Source of the DNA: Guadua angustifolia
Taxonomy: Eukaryota > Streptophyta > Magnoliopsida > Poales > Poaceae
Assembly: GCA_036346375.1 (NCBI GenBank)
Contig: CM070508.1
Location: 25,116,852 to 25,180,851 of the forward strand
Direction: 5' to 3'
DNA: 64,000 bases
The notes below the pieces were generated by a model that did not search any database, had not been told where the DNA came from, and saw only the letters and a program-made list of their open reading frames with translations. A program made the position numbers and the translations under genes. Numbering within the stretch: position 1 is the first letter of the stretch; each line of letters starts with the position of its first letter. This document shows positions 46,493 through 58,233 of this stretch, one piece after another.

Positions 46493-46683
46493 AAAATGAT
46501 ATAAATCTTCCAAAAATCTTCTTCATTGGTTTAACCATGGATTTTTATGCTATTCTCGTTGCTCTTCTCCATAACTACCCCATTTATCATGCTGTAAAAC
46601 CTCGAGACATGCAATTTTTTTGCCATAACTGCTCTTGAAAGTTCGAAGAAATTACCTGTCTTTTGCCACTGGGTTTACCCTTC

Positions 46684-46691
46684 TATAAATA
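46684..46691 (+). promoter_or_regulatory. TATA box of the antisense gene
   Basis: TATAAATA lies about 150 bp upstream of the ATG at 46832, followed by a C/T-rich leader. It points to separate transcription of the plus-strand gene from inside the element. Confidence 0.6.
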
Positions 46692-49675
46692 CTGTGCCTT
46701 ACCCTCTGTCATTTTCACGCACTCAAGCTCTCTATTCCCTCATCATCGGCTTTGAACGTATTTTTTTTACTTCAATCCTTAGCACTTCATCCCCATCGGC
46801 TCAAAAAATCATCCCCATTGTCTCAACGGAGATGGACCTAAATCATGTATTCTTCCCTATTCCTGACTGTGAAATAGATACTACCTAGATCCAATAGGAA
46901 ACCTAGACCCATCGGCTATAATAGAACATGATGTTCCTCGACTCTCCTTACATGCTCCTAAGTATAATATCCATAGATGGAGCAAGAGTTTTAGGGCTTG
47001 GCCGATGTCATTAAAGAGTTGGAGACACTAGTATAACCAGATAGCATCAGAAAAAAATGCCTTTGTGGGAACAAATGGGCGTAGCAAAATGCCTTCCTCT
47101 ATCTTTAGCTGAGCCATTAGTGGCCAAAGCGCGTTACTTTTTTCGGATACACTAAATGCTTTCATGTTCAGAACTGGTCCCATCAGCCCAACTCTCTTGG
47201 ACGTAACACAGCTTTGCTGCTTAAGGCCTGATGGGGACCAAGTAACGGATTTCAATGGTAAACCCCAATATAAATTAGTTTCCACCAAAGGAGAAGGTTG
47301 GAGTAAATACATTAGTGATAATAAAGGGATAGGCCTAGTATCCGATCAGGAACATGTGGCTTGACCGATTTATATTCTGTGATGCTTCTTTGAGACCCAC
47401 CCATGTATATCAAGTTATAGCCGAAAAGTTAGTAAAAGGCCATCAGCTTGCTTTAGGAAAAATGTTCCTAGGAGCAGTATTCTAACTGATGCATGTTATT
47501 CGTAGTTGGCTATTTAGGTGGTCCCTTGTGGTTCATTCAGGTCTGGCTGTAATACATGTTTAGCCAATATTTTAAGATTGATGTTGCTATAATGACTCCC
47601 TTTCCTTGTGAAGAAACTCCATAAACTCTAGAAGGTCAGAAGACTGAGTACAGAAATAGCTAATCATTTGGCAAGAGATTTATCCTTTGCTCTTGTAATG
47701 AAGCCAAGATTACACCTATCAGAGAAAGAAAGTATTTAGTCTTCTTTTTTTAGCTTGATCATGAAGATTTTTGTTAGAGTGATTTCTTTAGTTACAAAGA
47801 AGCTAACAGCTACCCTTGCCCATCCTTTTCTCCATCTGACAATTGACATTGACAATATGCTTGAAGAAACTCTAAATCTATTTAAGATCTTTATCTCCCC
47901 AAGTGTATTTTCTGTCAGCTTGGATGCAAAGGATTGAACATTCCAACCATCTTATGAGTTTACCACCCATCGGTATACACAACACAATTTGGCTTTGGAC
48001 AAGTCCCTCCAAGTTTCTACCTCTGTAATCGACTACAGCCAAGAGACTGGGTGTGTCATGCTTCAAGGGCTAAAATTGCCCTGCACATAGCCAACAACCT
48101 CTAAGTTCAAGACTTGCCTCTTTCATACTACAAACTCAGATAGTGAGAGGTTTTATTACTTGATGGTCAACTATTGGCCATTGTTGCTAATTTCTTTCTA
48201 GGCCTTGCGCCTAAGTCAATGATTCATACTAACTCCGATAGTAGTAGCTCAAGCTCTAGTAGCGATGTTAGTTCTTCAGGCTATACTAACTCGAGTTTCG
48301 TCAACATAACCAGTGATATATCAGCTAAGGTAGTTGTTTTAATTTGTCTTTAGACAATGTTGAAATCTTTCTCATTAGCTTTCTTATCATTTTTCAGGCG
48401 AAACAAGCTGGCAAGAAGGTGGCGGGTGGATCATCGGGCAACGGGCACCGGCCCATCAAACAAATGACCTCACTTGGATCTCTAAGTCGATATTGCTGGT
48501 TGCTCATCAGCTTCATTAGGCATCCAATCCCCTTCCTTGTTTGATTTAGACAGGCAACAACCAAGTAAGGTTTTGTCAAATAGACTTATATTCTTCTGTT
48601 GCTCTTTGCAAACTAACATTTTAAGCTAATTTCTTTAATAGAGAAGAAGCATGGACGACCCACTAAAAAGGTCATCACTTCAAAGGGCCCTCTACTCCAT
48701 GAGGGATCAGCTGATCATTCGCCGCAAGGATCGGCTTTCAATCAGGTAAACACATGTTTTAGCCGATTTAACTCATTTCCTTTTAATGATTTACTAACAG
48801 TTCTTTTTACAGCCACCAATGCCTTCACCCATGACTGCTGCCATCCTGCCAACACATCCAACCCCACCAACTCCAATCGTTGCTGCTACTACTACCACTC
48901 AACCCGCTGACAAGTAAACCCAATCCCTCACTCATATGCTGCAGTTCGACTTGTCAAACTTGAAAGACGAAGAGAAGTTGGCGGAGGTGGAAAAGATCCC
49001 CAATGTGATCGAGAAAATAATCTTAGCCTCAAAGGGCATATCGGCCCAAATAACGTCACCTCCAGGCATGAAGGAGAAGCTCAAATAGTTCTTCGACCTG
49101 CTCCACTCGCTATTGGCTTCACTAGTGAAGAATGCTCAGCCAATATGTGACACAATGAATGCGTTCCAAGCAAAATTGCTCCAAGAGGTGACTGTGGCAT
49201 TACTGGATGAATGCTTCCTGGGTGATAAGAAGGAATCGTTATGTTCAGTGAAGCCAAGGATGGAACACCGATCTGCACAGCATGAGGACCAAAGGCTTCT
49301 TGACAAACTGATAGCCAACACCAAGGCACGGAAGACCAAGTACGATGAAGAATTAAAAAGCACAAGACCAAAAAAGAGGAGGTGTCCAAACTAGAGTCAA
49401 CCAAAAAATTTCTTGAAGCAAAATTGGCTGAGGTTGATAACCAATTGGTCAAGGCCCAAGAGATTCTAACCAAGTCCTCATCAACTCTTAAGGCACAAAA
49501 GGCCTCGATAACCTCATCAGTTGCGGTCATAAAAGACCAGCTGGCCAAAGTCATTTCAGTACTAACAAGCCAAGAAGTAGACCAGAATATTCTTGACGAT
49601 ATTGAAAGCACAATTGCCAAGGCAGTGGCTGCCCTTTTGGCCTTGTTCGAGGTATTTAATTCATGTCTTGTGTAA
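46684..49675 (+). pseudogene. Antisense gene: plant mobile domain plus coiled-coil protein
   Basis: A TATA box at 46684 and an ATG at 46832 (MDLNHVFFPIPDCEIDTT) open the gene. The plant mobile domain (aminotransferase-like/PMD family) is readable in pieces: WSKSFRAWPMSLKSW (about 46980), a WEQMGVAKCLPLSL stretch in a shifted frame, FMFRTGPISPTLLDVT and CLRPDGDQV (47162-47240), SDQEHVA (47360), GKMFLGAVF (47460) and FGFGQVPPSFYLCNRL (about 47990). A Ser-rich linker follows (48230-48310). GT...AG introns are visible at about 48330-48398, 48565-48640 and 48747-48811. The C-terminal part (48942-49675) is rich in Lys, Glu, Ala and Leu with heptad-like spacing (SKLESTKKFLEAKLAEVDNQ), so probably a coiled coil. 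Stops and at least two frameshifts show decay. PMD proteins are known in plant genomes and as transposon passengers. The role in this element is unknown. Confidence 0.72.
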
Positions 49676-49772
49676 TCTTATTAGACTTGCTATTAGAAAA
49701 CATTGATTGAAGGAATAATTTTAATCGGCTGCTTAACCGATTCAATGTTTAAACTTTCATTTCCTTATGCTG

Positions 49773-51473
49773 TGTGATGACTCTAAAGGATCGAGATGGC
49801 GAACAGAGGGGGGTAAATGGTAGCAAAACAAAATTTTTCTCCCACAAAAATACTCCAACTAAGACCTCAAAGAGATCACGCAAATCAAATTTAGCAACCC
49901 TCTAAAACCCAAACAACTAGACAACTATGTGTACCTCTAGCTTGCATGGATGATAACCATGGAATATGTGGGGAATTTTTTATCACAATCCTGGTTTTCA
50001 ATTGTCCAAATAAAAAAGAATCAAATCAAATCTTACTTTTAGAAAGGAGACCAAGTCAAATCACAAAAGTCACTTTCTGAAAAGAAAAAGAAGATTTTTT
50101 TTATAAATTGTCTTCAATTGGAGCAGGTGGTTGGTGGGTTTCTTGTGCTCTAAAAATTTTAGAAATTTTCCTCCCTATGTAAAAATGAGACATGAATCAC
50201 TCTGCCAAAGATCACCTCAAAAATCCATGTAGAAAAATCAGGAAAAATCAAACATCATAGACTGTCAGGAATTTAGAGCAGAAAGCTTGGGGCTCGGTAT
50301 TCACCTCATGGCGCCCAAATGGTGCGACCAGTGGACTCCCAAATTTCTTCACAGATGAATATGAGAGTTACACACCTTCTCCAATAAGAATTGCTCAAAA
50401 TGATTTTTTTAGATTTTTCTAAAAATCAAATACTGACTGTTGCGCGAAGAACAAGTTCTAGACAGAGTTGCAACTTGATAGAAAAGTTGATCTCTACTCT
50501 ATACTAGAGTGCAAAAGAAATGTAAAACCATATGAATACACTCAAGACATCTAAGATCAGCAGTATTTAGAAAGAGGGGAGGCAAATCCAAATTGCGAGA
50601 AAGTAAATTGCAGGAATTTAAATGTTGAATTTAAGATATAAAGTAAATGCGTAATGTAAATTCAAGCATGAATGAAAAAGATTTGCATTTCTAGAAGGAG
50701 GAAGTTTACAAAGCCTCACAACAAAGTGGGCAAATCTCAAAGGAGCACAAAAACCTCTACAACCTTCAAGAGGAGGAGGCTACCCCTCCCCCTCTATTTA
50801 TACTACTCTTGGGCCACCTACCCCCCTTGGATGAGTCCCTCAATCCTAGAGCACTCATCCAAGGGCTAGGATTAACCCACTCATACAGCCATGCAAGGGC
50901 TAACCCAAAACCCATACACATAATGGGTTTTCTTGCACGGTTTTCAAAGCATACTACCTAGACCCGCTAACCTATCAACTAGACTGTGATCCAATGGCCT
51001 TCCTTGATCCACGCAGTATCTAGCTAGCATTATCTCCTTTCCTTGTCTTCTTGGCTTGCCCAAACTCTGTCTCCGATCATCTTCCAGCGATCTTCGACCA
51101 TTTGGACCTCTGACGCACCTTGCCTAATCCCGATCATCCTCCGCCTCATCATGACCTAGCATCGTCGTCCTGCAACTATCAAAGACAAGGAAAACCCATC
51201 ACATAGCAATGTCCAAAAGGATATGCAATAATTATCACAAAATCATTAATCAAATCAATTACACTCAGAAGGTCCAGTGCTACCGCCCCCAGGCCGATAG
51301 TACTGGAAAAGATAGACAAACGTCAAATTGCTTCAAATTGAAAATCCAATTCAAATCAAACTCAATTCCAAAATAAACCAAGCTCAAATCCAGTCAATTA
51401 CTCATCACAAATATGGATAGACCTCCACATGGTCCTTCAGACTCTAATCAGCTATAATTTATTTATCATCACA
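49773..51473 (-). mobile_element. LTR-X copy, nested between antisense gene and integrase
   Basis: 1,701 bp with inverted ends TGTGATGA and TCATCACA. It contains GAGATGGCGAACAGAGG near the left edge (a phrase common at the ends of long copia LTRs), a TATTTATACTACTC motif (50798-50811, plus strand), and repeated blocks shared with 10234-11056 and 62100-62780. No target duplication is evident (TGCTG left, CCCAA right), so it may have formed by recombination between elements, consistent with the pol deletion next to it. Confidence 0.7.
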
Positions 51474-51541
51474 CCCAAAGTTAATTGCAGTGAGTTAATT
51501 TAGCTTTTGAAATCGACAACTATCTTTAGGCTAAATCTTAT

Positions 51542-51964
51542 TTAGCCGATTAAGATTAGACCCAACTGCTTGTATGATATTTTTTTTAAATATTTGCCAT
51601 TGACTACTTTAGAAAACACCACCCCTTCTAGCGTCTCCAGAATATAGGAATTACAATCCATAATCCGATGCACTCTATATGGTCCTTTCCAAGTTGGGGG
51701 CCATTTACCAAATTGATAATCTCTTGAACCAATAGGCAATATAGTCTTATAGACAAGATCAACTTCGTGGAATGATTTTGGCAACACCTTTTTATCATAA
51801 GCTTGTGCCACTCTAGCCTTGTTCTTTTGAATCTGATCCAACATACGCAATCGTATTTCTGCCAAGTCATTTATATTATCGTTCATCGAATCTTTATAAT
51901 CCTGAGCTGATAATCCATCTTGTCTGGCTATCCATATTGAGTCAATATTGATCTCCAACAGCAA
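51542..51964 (-). pseudogene. Gypsy integrase C-terminal remnant
   Basis: 140 codons open on the minus strand. RLRMLDQIQKNKARVAQAYD followed by KKVLPKSFHEVDLVYKTILP, then FGKWPPTWKGPYRVHRI and YILETLEG, is the conserved C-terminal tail of Ty3/gypsy Tat-type integrases, after the catalytic core. The core itself, reverse transcriptase and protease are absent, since the next sequence upstream (52000-52440) runs almost directly into gag. It ends at a TAG near the nested LTR-X. Confidence 0.88.
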
Positions 51965-52439
51965 TACAACCTCTTATCCATAAATTGGTCCCTTTACCTT
52001 GACTGCCTATCATCTTGATTTGGTCACACTACATTGGACATGTATATGCTAATGGCAAAGCTAATCCCTTCTCTGAGTAGAACTACTAGAAAGGGCACCG
52101 TTGGTGAACTCTTTTATGGCCATTCAACGATACATATTCACCGGTAGACACAGAGGACTTTATCATGGCCTCTCATTTCTCCTTTCGTATTTTGCCAATA
52201 ATTGGGAGAAAGTGGGTTTCGGTATATGCCTCGTCTTACATGGTAGTAATGCTCTTTTAGCCTTATACCATTTGCTGATTTGTAGCTCTCCTTTTGGTTT
52301 GACCATTCTTGAAACCTTCCCTTTACAGTTAGTTTATATTTGAATAGAGCCGACCGTAATCCTAAGGGTTTCATGGCCATTAGAATTTGCTTTCACATTG
52401 ACTTGCCACACAACTCTCGTTGATGATAACAGTTGTGCT
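51965..52439 (-). other. Deletion junction inside the Tat-like element
   Basis: Where about 4 kb of pol would be expected only about 475 bp are present. An 80-codon minus-strand frame (52380-52138) with basic composition shows no recognisable domain. Probably rearranged pol or gag-adjacent sequence. Confidence 0.35.
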
Positions 52440-54473
52440 TGACCCTTAGTCTCTGTAACTTGTGTCGTCTCTTGCTTCTTTTTAGAGCAGTGGACCATGT
52501 TGATTGGGAAAGGATTAGCATCCAGCTACATCATCGGCTCCTCGGTGAATTTCAATCGGCCAACTTTTATAGCCGATTGTACCTGTTGTCAAAAAATATT
52601 GCAATCATTAGTCTTAGAGAAAAAGAGTGATGCCACTTGTAGTACCTTCGCTTTTTAATCTCATCAGTCAACAGTAGAACATGTCCTTCAAGCAAATGTA
52701 CTATCTTTTCTTATACAGTAAATCAAAAATATGATCACACTTTAAGACATAAAAAGCATACTTTACTCCCAATCGATTCTTGATCGGCCATGAACAGATT
52801 AAAGGCTTTTTAGAACCTTTGACACATTTGGCTATATAGATTTATTTCAGCCTCGTCCTCTTCAGATGAGTCATTTGACTTATACTCGATGAGGTTAACC
52901 TTTTTATCTTTATCTTTATTATTTCTAAATTTATTTTTAAATCCCATATAATTGGTGAAACGACCTTCTTGCGCTGATACCAATGTAAGAGATGGCTTAA
53001 ATCGATAAATTCCAGCCCATCAAATTTTTCCTTTAACTGTGGTACCAACCCTTAAAAGGCCAAGTCAACTAATTGATTGTAAGGCAAAGCAACATTAAAG
53101 CACCAATTTCTAATTTCCCTTAATCTTTTAATATATTCACTCACCGATTCTACAAATTTTTGTTGGGCAGAACTTAGATCCAAATTATAAGCTCTAAACC
53201 TTCACAGAAAAAGTATTAATAGAATCAACTTTTCATATCGGTCCACGAATTGACCGAATTTGAAGGTAATGTAGTGAACCATGTATGTGCTACCACCAAT
53301 AAGGATAACAGGAACAATTTAACCCTCAAACCATTGTAGTAGGCCACTTTGCCGCATTGTGTGATAAATCGCCCAATATGCTTCAAAGTGGTAGTTTAAT
53401 CATCTCCCAAAAATTTTACAAAATTAGGAACTTTGAAGTTGTTAAGGTATGGAATTCGATCAATATAATAAGGATAGCTATTTGATCAGCCCAATTCAAC
53501 TGTATGCCGAATTGATCCCATAACAAGATAGCTATTTGATCGGCCCAATTAGCTGTGTTAGCCGATGGTGGGTTTGGTGCTTGCCAATTACGATCATAAC
53601 TAGCATGTTGTCCCCTGAGCGTAGGCTCTGCTTTGATATGGCACCTGAACGAATAGAGGTTGACAAGGTCATTCATAGCCGATACTTAGCCTCCTAGCCA
53701 TCAGCTCGTAACGGAACAAAGGGTTCTGAGTATGTCACAACCCTATATGGGGCCAAATTCCTTTATGGAATAAGCTCAATATATTATGGACGTGTGGGAA
53801 TTCAATCAGCTGTGAAACCAATTACGGATAGATATAAAAAGGAGCGGATGGTGGCAAGCTGGCCTAGGAGTATAACCATCAGTGTGAGCGTAATAATGGG
53901 TAACCCCACTAGCACGGGGATCTTGTGGCAAGATTATGGTAGGCTGAGTTGGCATTAGGGTCAGGATTGGATTCGATTGTTTAGGATCGGTTACTAGCCT
54001 AGAATTTTGAGTGTTTGGTGTCACAGAATAGACCGGATAGTTTGGCAATATTTGCATTGGGTCTAGTAAATTCCTAGTCGACAGAAGCTCTTGATCCATA
54101 GCTTTGACACTGTTGGCTATCATCGACATAAGAATTGTTATTAGAGCTGATGATTGGTCAATCAAAGCATGGTGCATTATTAATTAATTATATCAGATAA
54201 TTCAGCTTGTGTTGGCATGTAACAGCTCACTGGCCTATTATCCAGTGCAACTATAGCCTCAATGTTGTCAAAGATATTGACTGTCGGCAGTGTGGCCTTC
54301 TGGGTAATGCCACGTTGAGTCTTGTGATAGCAGTTCAACATCATCTCCTCGAAAGTGGCCTTCCGATCTTCAATGTCTTTCCATTGTTCTAGCGTTAATT
54401 TGTTCATTATCAGGACAATTATAGCATCAGTAACAACATCAGATGGTGGAATAGAATTTCCTGAAGAAGACAT
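52440..54473 (-). pseudogene. Gypsy gag (Tat-lineage type), degenerate
   Basis: The start codon at 54473 follows a 27-base leader after the 5' LTR. Readable segments include MSSSGNSIPP, LTLEQWKDIEDRKATFEEMM and SCYMPTQAELSDI (54473-54180), MHHALIDQSSALIT (54177 on), and eroded later parts (for example FDGLEFIDLSHLLHW at 53025). It is homologous along its length to the gag at 20349-22172. A tandem duplication of about 52 bp (ATAGCTATTTGATC-GCCCAATT at 53475 and 53527) adds to the disruption. Several stops and frameshifts. Confidence 0.8.
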
Positions 54474-54500
54474 CGGGTCCCACCGAGAGTGCCAAAAGTG

Positions 54501-55280
54501 TGTTGGCACCGAAAAAGAGCCAATCGGCCTCAACATACACGAACGTGGGTTCAAGTTAGATTCATGGTGTGCTAGCCGATTTGATCCTATAATCGGCAAG
54601 ATAGACCGACACTTGTTAACCGATGTGATCAGCTTCAAGCAATCGGTAAGGTAGATCTAAATAGCTACTTTAGCCGATTAGATGATAGGTAAAGATCTTT
54701 TTCCTCCTGAAAAGACGATGCACAATAAGATCGGTACAAAAAACAAATCTAAGACAACTAGCATAAATCGAAGATGACCAAAATCGACGATGCGTAACTT
54801 TATTGATCAAGAATGAATTATAAAGAGAGATTCTAAGTCTAAAATCTACTCCTAGTCAAAAGAAAGTAAATAAAAATAGATGCTAGTTGTTGATTGATTA
54901 TTTTTTTTAGCTTGCCTCTTGACCCCTTTAATTTAGGGGGTGTTTGGGACAGCTCCAGCTCCACCAAAATCTGTAGAGTTGGTGGAGCAGAGTATTTCTA
55001 GCTCCAGAAATTTGTGGAGCTAGAGCTGTGGGTACATTAAGAGTGTTTAGGTAGATCATCTTGCTTACATTTTAGACTAAAAATATAAACTTAATTCACT
55101 TTATTTTAGCCTATAAGTTTCAGCTCTGAGCTGGAGCTGGGATCTGGAGCTCTCCCAAATAGGGCCTTATAACGCATAGATAGATTGTGTCCTTTCTCCA
55201 ACTCTTCGAAATTCTCAATTCGTAAGAGCCTCCGTCATTTAAAGATAGATTGCATTTTAAACCAATATCAGCCAAAATAA
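54501..55280 (-). repeat. 5' LTR of the large Tat-like element, truncated
   Basis: It starts (plus strand) TGTTGGCACCGAAAAAGAGCC and stays alignable with the left LTR to about 55280, interrupted by the MITE at 54936-55166. The last roughly 60 bases expected at the outer edge are missing, so no target duplication remains. The primer-site region on its inner side (54474-54500) shares GGTGGGACC with the smaller element. Confidence 0.85.
54936..55166 (+). mobile_element. Tourist/PIF-type MITE, copy 3
   Basis: 231 bp with TTA duplications at 54933-54935 and 55167-55169 and ends GGGGGTGTTTGGG and CCCAAATAGGGCC. Inserted in the 5' LTR of the Tat-like element. Same family and orientation as 6891-7120. 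Confidence 0.93.
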
Positions 55281-55620
55281 GATGCAACATAATAAAATCA
55301 TGTCATCGCTGCAACTGCCTTGTATTTTTTTTTCTTATATAGTGGTACAGTAGCACCTTCAAACGACAATATTTAAGCTAGGGCAACTAACAGTTGGGAA
55401 TTATAGGGAAACTACTCAAACTAGCTATACTTGTCATTACATACAGTATGTCCTATTTTGGCATATAAATCAGTACAATATATTACTATATATCGTAACA
55501 GCCTTGATATTACTCATATCGATCTAATATTAGTTATACTAGCAATAATAGCGCGCTACGCTGCGCCGTTCTGTAGAGTCGATGAATCCGCTTTTTTTTT
55601 ATGTATTTCCTTTTTTAAAA
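55281..55620. other. Spacer right of the Tat-like element
   Basis: AT-rich. Nothing recognisable. Confidence 0.4.
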
Positions 55621-55621
55621 G

Positions 55622-55945
55622 GCTGTTCGGACCTGTGGGCGAATCTATGAACCGCTATAAACCTTCGACGAATCTGTTTTTTTTGTTTTTTTGGTTTTCT
55701 GTGTTTGTTAAAAAAAATGGGTCGTTAGGACCCGCCGGCGAATCTATGGGTCGCTATAAATCTTCAGACGAATCTATTTTTTTTAAAAAAAAATCCGCGG
55801 TTATGACCCGTTGGTAAATCCATAAGTTGTTATAAACCTTCGACGAATCTGTGTTTTTTTGGTGACGAAAACATTTTTTTCGGGTTTTTTGGGTGACAAA
55901 AATATTTTTTCCGGGTTTTTTGGTGGTGAAAACATTTTTTTCAGA
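55622..55945 (+). repeat. Two adjacent short tandem arrays
   Basis: Three units (about 55622-55685, 55721-55785, 55797-55860) share GGACC, GGCGAATCTATG, CGCTATAAA and CGACGAATCTG with T-rich spacers. They are followed by three units of about 32 bp (55861-55945) of the form GGTGACGAAAACATTTTTTTC plus GGGTTTTTT. Confidence 0.75.
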
Positions 55946-56327
55946 AAAAACGGAGAAAGGACCTGAACGTAAGAAGTAGGGACCTGTTTGTTATTTTTTT
56001 TGGACCTGTTCGCTATCCTGAAAAATTAGAAAAGGGTTTGTTCGCGATTTGAACTTAACGGGAGGCTTTTTCGTAAAATACCGCGCCAGGGACCCAAACG
56101 CAAAGAAAAAAAATTATCTTCCTCTCACAAAAAATCGCGAAGGACCTATTCGTAATTCATAAGGACCTATCCGTAATTCGAAGAAATGGAAGGGTTTTTT
56201 TTGCAAATTGGCTTAGAGGACAGGTGGAGGAGCTGAGCTCTCGCCAATTCCTTCCAGTATAAAGGATGGAATCATTGGTCCGACACCAGTCCATCGGCTT
56301 TAATACCGATTAATACCAGTCATATTA
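55946..56327. other. Spacer with repeated GGACCT-CGTAATTC phrases
   Basis: No gene. Short phrases such as GGACCTATTCGTAATTC and GGACCTATCCGTAATTC (56142-56180) continue the repetitive style of the preceding arrays. Confidence 0.35.
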
Positions 56328-56624
56328 GGCCCTGTTTGGCAGAGCTCTGCTCCCAGCTTCTGCGGAGTGAATCGTGAAGCTCGCCAAACAAATAGCTTTT
56401 CGAGAATCGCTCGGGGTGATTCCGTGAAGTGATTCTCTGAAATGATCTAGGAGCCGGAGTGAAAAAGTCGCTTCTCTGATTCACTCCCAACAAAGAGTCG
56501 GTTTCTCCATAGAGTTTATCCTATGGATTCGTTAGAGAATCACTTTCAGCGACAGAATCACTTCTCTCAGAGAATCACTTCTAACAGAGAATCAGAATCA
56601 GAGGGAGCTCTACCAAACAGGCCC
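56328..56624. mobile_element. PIF/Harbinger-type MITE, second family
   Basis: 297 bp with TTA duplications (56325-56327 and 56625-56627) and ends GGCCCTGTTTGGCAGAGCTC and GAGCTCTACCAAACAGGCCC. The interior has repeated GAATCACTTCT/AGAATCAC motifs and differs from copies 1-3 while sharing the GTTTGGCAGAGCTC end, so it is a sister family. Confidence 0.92.
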
Positions 56625-56929
56625 TTAGTGAAATCGCTAATCTGATCTAGCGAAGCCTAGATGATTCGTTTCGCTGCTCCTCTCGAGTCTCGACGCCAGT
56701 CGATGCTTCGCGCCGAGCGTTTTCCTGGAGAATAATAACTGTAACGTCACGCTGTACCAGAACACGCACCTGTTCGACAAGTATAACCCTCCTTTTTTTT
56801 TCCGGACGCGACTCACGGCCAGACGATGCTATTGGTCTTCTGAGTTCACGTGCTACACTAATGCTTTTGCCTCTTGGCTTTTTTTTTGTCGCGATGAATT
56901 TATGAATCAGATGGTCTCAGAGAAAGAAG
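56625..56929. other. Spacer before the copia remnant
   Basis: Mixed-composition sequence with no supported gene. Confidence 0.4.
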
Positions 56930-58233
56930 TAAAGCTTGATATATCAGGTCTAATTTTTGATCTAGCCTCATCAAAGATAACATTATATATAGATCTCTAT
57001 GATCCTATTCGCATCATAACTATAGATCATATAGCTACGAGAAGAAATCGAGTGACTTAGAAAAATACCATCAGAAAAGCGAGATTCAAACTTATCTAAG
57101 CTATCAGATTTCAAAATAAAATACTTGCAACCAAACATATAAAAATAAGAGACACTGAGCTTTTGCTTATATCTTAACTCGTAAGAAGTGAGTACAAATG
57201 TGCTCTCAAGAATACACGATTAGAAACATGAGAAGCAGTAGCTATAACCTTAGTTCAAAATTTCCTAGAAGTACTATACTCGTCTATCATCGTTCTAGCC
57301 ATCCTAACCAAGATTCTATTCTTCCTTTCCACTACGCCATTTTGCTGAGGGATATATGGAGAGGAAAATTGATGCTCTAAACTCCTCATATAAACTCTCA
57401 TAGTATAAACTTTTGAACCCCGTACCATTATCACTGCGTATAACTCGTAAGGCACCAGGGAGCTCAATAAACAACCTACGAATCAAACCCCTGAAATAGG
57501 TAAAAAAACTCATCTTTTGAGACTATGAAAAACACCCAAGAATATCTCAAAAAATTATTAACAATGACAAGAACATACCACTTCCCACCCGCTGACTGCA
57601 CTCTAGCTGGACCAACAATGTCCATATGTACAAGTTGTCCTAATGCATTAGTCATCACAATAGTGATTGGAAAATGAGAAGCGGCAACCATTTTACTAAT
57701 TCTAGTCAAATGAGATCATGGAGAGCAAACTAAGTTTTTGACCATCTTGATTTCAGACAAACCACGAATGAGATCATGGTTGCTAATTCTGGTCAAATGA
57801 TCAAAATTGATGTGACCTAATCTCCTATGCTAAAAGGAGATATCACGGGACTCGGAAGCAATAAAATATTAAAGGGAATCTCCAGAAGAAACAGAAAAAC
57901 CAATACGAAAAATTATCCCAAATCTAAAAATCCTGCAAACTAACTCCCATAATAAATCAAGAATTCTACATACGCTACTCTTGAAGCTTACCTTGAAAGA
58001 ATCATCGATAAGCTAAAAGATAGAAAGCAAATTATATGTAGCTTATTTACTAAGACAACATCTTTTAGAATGAAATTGTCATTAATAGACATAGTACATT
58101 TAGCAATGACTCTACCTAAAAAAGTGTCCCTAAAAGTGAACATCACCAGGAGCTCGGACAAGGAAAGAGAACCATCTAGAGTCTCCAGTTATATGACGAG
58201 AACAACCGGAGTCAACAATCCATACATCTCCCT
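56930..58233 (-). pseudogene. Copia Pol remnant (protease edge, pre-integrase, integrase), Sirevirus-like
   Basis: Read downward from 58233: a protease-proximal motif WIVDSGCSRH (with the D-S-G active site), then a pre-integrase domain with HRRLGHINFDHLTRIS and NLVCSP (57840-57720, its leading Trp a stop), then the integrase core: HMDIVGPARVQSAGGKWYVL (57650), VIRSDNG (57450) and SSPYIPQQNGVVERKNRILV (57380-57310), so D, D and E catalytic residues survive in pieces. After that comes the usual post-integrase stretch (FGCKYFILKS, LDKFESR, near 57140-57060). Frameshifts and stops separate the pieces; gag and reverse transcriptase are absent. The QQNGVVERKN and HMD-VGPARV-S-GGKWYVLV motifs fit the Sirevirus/Maximus branch. 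Confidence 0.87.

Larger units (their letters stand above)
45876..55280 (-). mobile_element. Large Tat-like Ty3/gypsy element with antisense gene (nested insertions)
   Basis: Outer LTRs of one family lie at 45876-46475 and 54501-55280. Transcribed on the minus strand: 5' LTR (right), gag (54473-about 52440), remnant of the integrase C-terminus (51964-51542), then a plus-strand spliced gene with a plant mobile domain (about 46680-49675), polypurine tract (46492-46476) and 3' LTR (left). Most of pol is deleted. An LTR-X copy (49773-51473) is inserted between the antisense gene and integrase, and a MITE sits inside the 5' LTR. An extra antisense frame between pol and the 3' LTR is a layout known from Tat-lineage elements. 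Confidence 0.82.

Noticed and set aside
52101..52380. Overlapping 80-codon frames on both strands
   Set aside because: Neither shows a known domain; the position is a deletion junction inside a retroelement, so no gene is called.
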